Assembly (NCBI GenBank): GCA_900554905.1
Contig: USJB01000094.1
Coordinates: forward strand, 1-5,278
Reading direction: 5' to 3'
Length of the DNA stretch: 5,278 bases
From: an uncultured Collinsella sp.
Lineage (GTDB): Bacteria; Actinomycetota; Coriobacteriia; Coriobacteriales; Coriobacteriaceae
The position numbers and the translations under genes were made by a program. Position 1 is the stretch's first letter, and each line of letters opens with the position of its first letter. A model generated the notes under the pieces. The model was not told where the DNA came from. It did no database searches and worked only from the letters and a program-made list of their open reading frames with translations. Positions 1 to 5,278 of this stretch are shown here, piece by piece.

Positions 1-241
1 CGTTCGAGCTCCTTCCTCCACCATTGGTGCTGGTACTGCCATCCCATATCTCCCGTACCATCGGCTCCACGTCCGGCCTGGACACGTGCGCCGGGCGCGA
101 CAGGTGGTGGTAGTACGTTGGATTTCGGCAGCCCGGCTATCCTCAGGAGGTGGTCGAGCCGGTGTCCCCGCCCTGCGAGCAGTCGGACGACGGCGCTTCG
201 CTCGCGCCGCGTGACTTGGACGCCCGCAGGACCCGGAGTTT
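1..241 (-). pseudogene. IS3-family transposase OrfB, N-terminal part, frameshifted and cut by the window edge
   Basis: In the -1 frame relative to orfA the DNA encodes RSAVVRLLAGRGHRLDHLLRIAGLPKS. This matches the conserved start of IS150-type OrfB (compare the LLRAAEIPRSTFYYHL region of E. coli InsK). The expected continuation KSTYYHHL is present only after dropping one base: 116-119 has four bases where one Thr codon should be, and the frame then reads YYHHLSRPAHVSRPDVEP and on to VREIWDG. No stop occurs in either frame before the left edge, but the match to the expected N-G-x-G-Y-R motif after EIWD is also poor, so more damage is possible. The catalytic DDE domain would lie outside the window. 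OrfB has no obvious start of its own and is probably made as OrfAB by frameshifting. A sequencing error in the 116-119 bases is the alternative to real decay. Confidence 0.65.
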
Positions 242-718
242 TTCCAGGTACGCGACCTTCGCCTTCAGGTACGCGACCTGTTCGGCGAGCTCCTGCTCGC
301 GCGTCGGTTCGGGCTTCGGTTTGGATTTCGCGCCTTTCGGCCTGCCCTTGGGTTTCGGCCTGAGCGCCTCCGGACCTCCGGACCGGTAGTCGCGGCACCA
401 GCGCTCCAGGGACGCGATGCTCGCGATCCCGTGCCTGGCCATGGCCTCCGTCTTGGTCAGACCGTTCTCGACGTGGTCGCGCGCCGCGGCGACCTTCGTC
501 TCCCAGTCGTAGCGTCTGCTGCCGCCGCCTCCCATGACCGCCTCCTCGCCGTTGAACCTGTACAGCCTGATCCAGTTTCTCGCGGTATACACCGGTATGG
601 CAAGCCTTCTGACGAGCGCGTCCTTGCCGGCTCCGGACTTGATGAGCTCCAGCGCCTCGCGCCGGAACCCGTCGTCGTAACGTCTCCTTCGATCCTCACG
701 CATACGAAAGAACCGCAC
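143..718 (-). CDS. IS3-family transposase OrfA (helix-turn-helix / leucine zipper)
   Basis: Encodes 191 residues, close to the length I recall for IS150-type OrfA. OrfA binds the IS ends and supplies the N-terminal part of the OrfAB fusion transposase. Visible parts: a first HTH-like segment at about residues 14-54 (YDDGFRREALELIKSG to NWIRLYR), a Gly-rich linker GGGG at 63-66, a second HTH at about 70-115 (WETKVAAARDHVENGLTKTEAMARHG region), a very basic Lys/Pro/Gly linker at 120-138, and a short leucine zipper with Leu144, Leu151 and Leu158 at exact heptad spacing. The start is uncertain: GTG at 718 or ATG at 703. Neither has a Shine-Dalgarno sequence, and a candidate promoter inside the IS would start transcription at about 716-718, which would fit a leaderless GTG or a short leader to ATG 703. 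The C-terminal tail after about residue 165 overlaps OrfB in another frame. Confidence 0.85.
   Translation of the reverse strand: MRFFRMREDRRRRYDDGFRREALELIKSGAGKDALVRRLAIPVYTARNWIRLYRFNGEEAVMGGGGSRRYDWETKVAAARDHVENGLTKTEAMARHGIASIASLERWCRDYRSGGPEALRPKPKGRPKGAKSKPKPEPTREQELAEQVAYLKAKVAYLEKLRVLRASKSRGASEAPSSDCSQGGDTGSTTS
237..245 (-). promoter_or_regulatory. candidate -1 ribosomal frameshift site joining orfA to orfB
   Basis: The minus strand reads CTG GAA AAA CTC here, giving a run of five A (239-243) just after the OrfA zipper. Slipping back one base at the AAA Lys codon (residue 160) keeps Lys pairing and enters the frame that encodes OrfB. IS3 elements usually use A AAA AAG or similar. 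This run is shorter, so the site is weaker than the classical heptamer, and its use is inferred from frame geometry. Confidence 0.4.
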
Positions 719-769
719 ATCCGATCATCGAATCTGAATTTCTTCAGTCCAACAATCGGAGTGCGGTTC
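710..769 (-). repeat. long imperfect hairpin at the IS end, covering the orfA GTG start
   Basis: GAACCGCAC (710-718) pairs exactly with GTGCGGTTC (761-769), and TCCGAT (720-725) pairs with ATCGGA (755-760), leaving one bulged A at 719. Inside the loop CTGAA (734-738) and TTCAG (743-747) form a second small hairpin. In RNA that reads in from trpD the structure would fold and bury the GTG at 716-718. RNA started at the IS's own promoter would lack the outer arm. Shielding from read-through expression is known for some IS elements (IS10); its use here is inference. Confidence 0.6.
724..752 (-). promoter_or_regulatory. candidate internal IS promoter for orfA
   Basis: On the minus strand TTGGAC (747-752) is separated by exactly 17 bp from GATGAT (724-729). 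These resemble sigma70-type -35 and -10 boxes, each with two mismatches. Predicted transcription would begin at about 716-718, at or inside the possible GTG start of orfA. The -35 box overlaps the terminal GTTGGAC motif, so transposase binding to the end could repress the promoter. This is a pattern call with no other support. Confidence 0.4.
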
Positions 770-814
770 ATATTTACGCCGGGGCCTTCACATACACATA
801 CGTTGTCAGCGTTT

Positions 815-1870
815 TCAGGCTTTCTTCGCAGCTTGGGCGGTGGCGATCCACTTGTCAAGCAGCGCCGTGGCCTTGCCGGAGTCGACGGTCTGCTCCGCGA
901 TGGCGTAGGCGGCTTTGAACCGGTCAGCCAAGCTTGCGTCGCCCGGCACCAAATGACCGTCGGCGACGATTGCGGAAGCGGCGTTCAGCAGCGCGGTGGT
1001 ACGGAACGACACATCCTTGCCTGCGAAGAAGTCTCGTGCCAGCTGCGCGTTGAGCGTCGGTTCGCCACCCTTCAGATCTGCGATGGTGACTTTGGCGAGG
1101 CCGAGTTCGACGGTCGGATCGAATTTGTTTTCGGTAACCTTGCCGTCCTTGAATTCCCAAATGGAGACCGGACCGGTCGGTGCCATCTCGTCAAGGCCCT
1201 CATGGGAAGTGTAGACCATGCCGATCTGGCCGTTCGCCGCATATACGGCGGCCATGATCGGGCTCATCTTGCGATTAGCGCAGCCGACGGCCATATGCTT
1301 CGGGTTTGCCGGGTTGGTCAGCGGACCAAGCACGTTGAACACGCATGGCACGCCGAGCGCGGCGCGAATCGGACCGACAAAACGCATGGCGGGGTGGAAG
1401 GTGCGTGCGAAAGCGAATGCGATGCCGCATTCGTTGCCGACTTCGCTCACTTGTTCCGGAGTCAAATCCATGGGCAGGCCGAGCGCTTCGAAGCAGTCAG
1501 CAGTGCCGCACTTGGATGAGGCCGCACGATTGCCGTGCTTGACGACTTTTACGCCTGCGGCCGCGGCTACGACGGCCCCCATGGATGACAGGTTCACGGT
1601 GGAGGCTCCGTCGCCACCGGTGCCGACGATGTCGGTGGTTTCACCGTCGATGTGCAGCGGAATGGCATGGGCCACCATGGCCTTCGCCGCGCCACGCACT
1701 TCGTCGGGGGTCAGCCCCAACTGCTGCTGGGTGGCGAGTACCGCGCCAACGGCCGCCGGATCGGCATTGCCGTTCATGAGGTCATCGACGAACCACTCGG
1801 ATTCCTCGGCGCTCAAGTGGTCCCCTCCGACCAGCTTGGTGAGGATCGACTTCCATGTGATTTCGGCCAT
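815..1870 (-). CDS. trpD: anthranilate phosphoribosyltransferase
   Basis: Transfers the phosphoribosyl group of PRPP to anthranilate, giving N-(5'-phosphoribosyl)-anthranilate, the second step from chorismate to tryptophan; cytoplasmic, Mg-dependent, usually a homodimer. The 351-residue product shows the full family signature: a helical N-terminal domain (about 1-75), the PRPP loop GTGGD at 83-87 followed by STVNLSS (90-96), KHGNR at 111-115, the G-T-A-D variant of GSAD at 122-125, GPIR at 166-169 (Arg169 lines the anthranilate site in homologues), N-x-LGPLxNP at 179-187, and the Mg-binding GLDE at 225-228. The ATG at 1870 is chosen because AAGGAGGG lies four bases upstream and MAEITWKSIL is a normal family start; the frame stays open 26 codons further up, without an RBS. 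It is a stand-alone gene, with no other trp gene in the window. No defect is visible, and codon use resembles the C-terminal half of secA. Confidence 0.96.
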   Translation of the reverse strand: MAEITWKSILTKLVGGDHLSAEESEWFVDDLMNGNADPAAVGAVLATQQQLGLTPDEVRGAAKAMVAHAIPLHIDGETTDIVGTGGDGASTVNLSSMGAVVAAAAGVKVVKHGNRAASSKCGTADCFEALGLPMDLTPEQVSEVGNECGIAFAFARTFHPAMRFVGPIRAALGVPCVFNVLGPLTNPANPKHMAVGCANRKMSPIMAAVYAANGQIGMVYTSHEGLDEMAPTGPVSIWEFKDGKVTENKFDPTVELGLAKVTIADLKGGEPTLNAQLARDFFAGKDVSFRTTALLNAASAIVADGHLVPGDASLADRFKAAYAIAEQTVDSGKATALLDKWIATAQAAKKA

Positions 1871-1874
1871 GATG

Positions 1875-1882
1875 CCCTCCTT
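1875..1882 (-). promoter_or_regulatory. trpD ribosome binding site
   Basis: AAGGAGGG on the minus strand, a near-perfect anti-16S match, four bases before ATG 1870. It fixes the start at MAEIT rather than the longer frame starting at 1948. Confidence 0.85.
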
Positions 1883-1922
1883 GGCGCTGTCGCACGCCTT
1901 TATTGTTGTTCTGATGCCGCCA

Positions 1923-1951
1923 ATTGTAACGATTGGACGTTTCCCCACGTC
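1923..1951 (-). promoter_or_regulatory. candidate trpD promoter (clear -10, weak -35)
   Basis: TACAAT (1923-1928) on the minus strand is one mismatch from the consensus -10. At a 17-bp spacing the -35 position holds GACGTG, a poor match. Transcription would start near 1916, giving a leader of about 46 nt. That is too short for a classical trp attenuator, and I see no leader peptide rich in Trp codons. The site lies downstream of the secA terminator, so trpD is probably its own unit. The weak -35 box could indicate activator dependence. Confidence 0.45.
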
Positions 1952-1952
1952 C
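1935..1952. promoter_or_regulatory. operator-like inverted repeat overlapping the trpD promoter
   Basis: GGACGTTTCCCCACGTCC: perfect 6-bp arms GGACGT/ACGTCC around TTCCCC, with a further ACGTCC copy at 1955-1960. The palindrome fills the space from the predicted -35 box into the spacer, where a bound repressor would block RNA polymerase. No known regulator motif is recognised, and a 6-bp repeat could be chance. Confidence 0.3.
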
Positions 1953-1990
1953 GCACGTCCATATCACGAAACGGCCCATCGAAGATTCTT

Positions 1991-2030
1991 CAAAAAAGAA
2001 AACCTCCCCCGATTACGGTCGGGGGAGGTT
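1991..2030 (-). terminator. Rho-independent terminator of secA
   Basis: A perfect 12-bp stem, AACCTCCCCCGA (2001-2012) with TCGGGGGAGGTT (2019-2030), around a 6-base loop. On the minus strand it is followed by TTTTCTTTTTTG. It starts 30 bp after the secA stop at 2061 and separates secA from trpD. Confidence 0.92.
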
Positions 2031-2060
2031 ATGTCATGAGCAAGTCAGCGACTCAGCGAA

Positions 2061-4973
<2,913 letters not shown>

Positions 4974-4980
4974 GTGGTTT

Positions 4981-4987
4981 TCCTTTT
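4981..4987 (-). promoter_or_regulatory. secA ribosome binding site
   Basis: AAAAGGA on the minus strand, seven bases before ATG 4973. It decides the start at MGFMSKLLSFG over the upstream in-frame ATGs at 5006 and 4994 and the downstream ATG at 4964. Confidence 0.7.
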
Positions 4988-5034
4988 TGGCCATCGCCCA
5001 TGCCATGCAGCCTTGGGCGAGTTAAACACAGATA

Positions 5035-5063
5035 ATTGTACTTTAGCCAAACAGGGCGCACCC
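5035..5063 (-). promoter_or_regulatory. candidate secA promoter
   Basis: TACAAT (5035-5040) on the minus strand is a good -10 box. The -35 position at 17 bp is GGGTGC, which is poor and lies inside a small AGGG/CCCT inverted repeat (5053-5064). A second option is TTGGCT (5045-5050) with TTTAAC (5021-5026) at an 18-bp spacing. The leader to ATG 4973 would be about 40-55 nt. The terminator at the right edge implies that a promoter must lie in 4974-5236. Confidence 0.35.
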
Positions 5064-5066
5064 TAT

Positions 5067-5084
5067 GCGGTCGACCTCGACCGC
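5067..5084. promoter_or_regulatory. 18-bp palindrome upstream of the secA promoter
   Basis: GCGGTCGACCTCGACCGC: perfect 8-bp arms with a 2-bp centre. It also contains the tandem direct repeat TCGACC TCGACC. It ends about 27 bp upstream of the candidate -10 box, where an activator or repressor dimer could bind. No T tract follows on either strand, so it is not a terminator. Its function is unknown. Confidence 0.4.
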
Positions 5085-5102
5085 CACGTAATAACTACGA
5101 CC

Positions 5103-5139
5103 AACCTGCCAAAAAGGGACAGGTTTATTTTGGCAGGTT
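5103..5139. repeat. REP-like inverted repeat with 12-bp perfect arms
   Basis: AACCTGCCAAAA (5103-5114) and TTTTGGCAGGTT (5128-5139) flank a 13-base loop AGGGACAGGTTTA. The loop carries its own GGGACAGG next to the arm's AGGTT, so CCTG/CAGG segments recur. The minus-strand phrase CCTGTCCCTTTTTGGCAGG resembles the short repeats linked to REP-associated (RAYT/TnpA_REP) transposases, as I recall them. No such transposase is in the window. Confidence 0.5.
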
Positions 5140-5169
5140 TTATCTGGGAAAACGCTGTCTCTCTGCCAT

Positions 5170-5236
5170 TTGGTGCAAGCTAGCCCGTCCCCTTCGCACC
5201 AATCTGGTGCAATGGGGACGGGCTAGCTTGCACCAA
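5170..5236. repeat. 67-nt near-perfect palindrome with 23-bp arms (REP/MITE-like)
   Basis: The left arm 5170-5192 (TTGGTGCAAGCTAGCCC...) is the exact reverse complement of the right arm 5214-5236. The 21-base centre holds a further hairpin, GCACCA (5196-5201) with TGGTGC (5205-5210) around ATC. The core TGGTGCAA occurs at 5171 and 5205 and inverted at 5228-5235, so alternative pairings are possible. It abuts the T tract of the upstream terminator but has no T tract of its own. Arms this long and exact are far beyond a normal terminator and suggest a mobile palindromic repeat unit. Confidence 0.7.
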
Positions 5237-5278
5237 TAAAAAGAAAAGGGCCGCGCACCCAAACGGATGCGCGGCCCT
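5237..5278 (-). terminator. Rho-independent terminator of a minus-strand gene beyond the right edge
   Basis: An 11-bp GC-rich stem, AGGGCCGCGCA (5247-5257) with TGCGCGGCCCT (5268-5278), is followed on the minus strand by TTTTCTTTTTA. The stem may continue past the window edge. It shows that a minus-strand transcript arrives from the right and ends before secA, so secA is not co-transcribed with that gene. In many actinobacteria that neighbour is the ribosome hibernation factor hpf/raiA, but it is not visible here. Confidence 0.85.

Larger units (their letters stand above)
1..770 (-). mobile_element. IS3-family (IS150-group-like) insertion sequence, 5' part; continues beyond the left edge
   Basis: A two-ORF IS in the minus direction, with an OrfA of double helix-turn-helix plus leucine-zipper type and an OrfB in the -1 frame. 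The outer end is placed at 770 because the minus strand there begins TGAACCGCACTCCGATTG, followed at once by GTTGGAC. A terminal TG and a GTTGGAC motif near the tip are what I recall of IS150-group inverted repeats. The element lies 44 bp downstream of the trpD stop, in the same direction as trpD. The other end, and so the second terminal repeat and any target duplication, is outside the window. OrfB appears frameshifted, so this copy may not be autonomous. Family assignment rests on protein architecture and end motif, not on a search. Confidence 0.8.

Noticed and set aside
431..1519. A 362-codon open frame on the plus strand across the IS and trpD
   Set aside because: It spans an IS boundary and runs antisense to two recognised genes, and its protein has no family features. 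It is a high-GC shadow.
1871..1948. 26-codon N-terminal extension of trpD (start at 1948)
   Set aside because: It has no RBS, begins upstream of the candidate promoter, and the strong AAGGAGGG sits in front of MAEIT. The extension is not family-like.
1991..2030. secA terminator acting in both directions
   Set aside because: The plus-strand side is followed by ATGTCATGAG with no T tract, and no plus-strand gene is present to be terminated.
4974..5006. 11-codon N-terminal extension of SecA (MAWAMAKKENH)
   Set aside because: The better RBS and the usual SecA-type start MSKLL/MGFMSKLL favour 4973. An AAGG before 5006 leaves a small chance.

Overview
The window is high-GC actinobacterial gut-type DNA. 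Every real gene I can support lies on the minus strand. Read in the direction of transcription (right to left) it holds: the Rho-independent terminator of a gene lying beyond the right edge; a palindrome-rich intergenic region of about 300 bp; secA (preprotein translocase ATPase, 970 aa); a strong terminator; trpD (anthranilate phosphoribosyltransferase, 351 aa) with its own candidate promoter; and, 44 bp after trpD, the 5' end of an IS3-family (IS150-group-like) insertion sequence that runs off the left edge. The trpD gene and the C-terminal part of SecA look like Bifidobacterium. That taxonomic call is from memory of the families and was not searched.

The most striking point is that secA is a mosaic. 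The first ~570 codons use GAG for Glu almost exclusively (about 1 GAA in 56 Glu by hand count) and TTT for 6 of 14 Phe. From codon 572 to the stop about 23 of 45 Glu are GAA and none of 8 Phe is TTT, and trpD resembles this second part (1 TTT in 12 Phe). The switch is abrupt and falls within about 3258-3278, at the near-universal SecA stretch [20 protein letters not shown]. Protein character changes at the same place: the N-terminal part reads like a Coriobacteriia (Collinsella-like) SecA and the C-terminal part like Bifidobacterium. Either a natural cross-class recombination replaced the motor half of an essential gene, or the contig is an assembly chimera of two gut actinobacteria joined at a conserved site. 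The sequence alone cannot decide, but the change point is sharp enough to test.

Region by region: 1-770 is the IS. Its orfA is intact; orfB is cut by the window edge and appears frameshifted by one extra base. Its outer end carries a hairpin covering the orfA start. 771-814 is a short spacer and 815-1870 is trpD. 1871-2060 holds the trpD RBS, a -10 element, an operator-like palindrome and the secA terminator. 2061-4973 is secA. 4974-5278 holds the secA RBS, a candidate promoter, three separate inverted repeats (8-, 12- and 23-bp arms), and the upstream gene's terminator at the edge.

Functionally, secA and trpD are neighbours but not an operon, since a terminator and a separate promoter lie between them. 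SecA drives post-translational protein export through SecYEG; TrpD makes the second committed intermediate of tryptophan synthesis.
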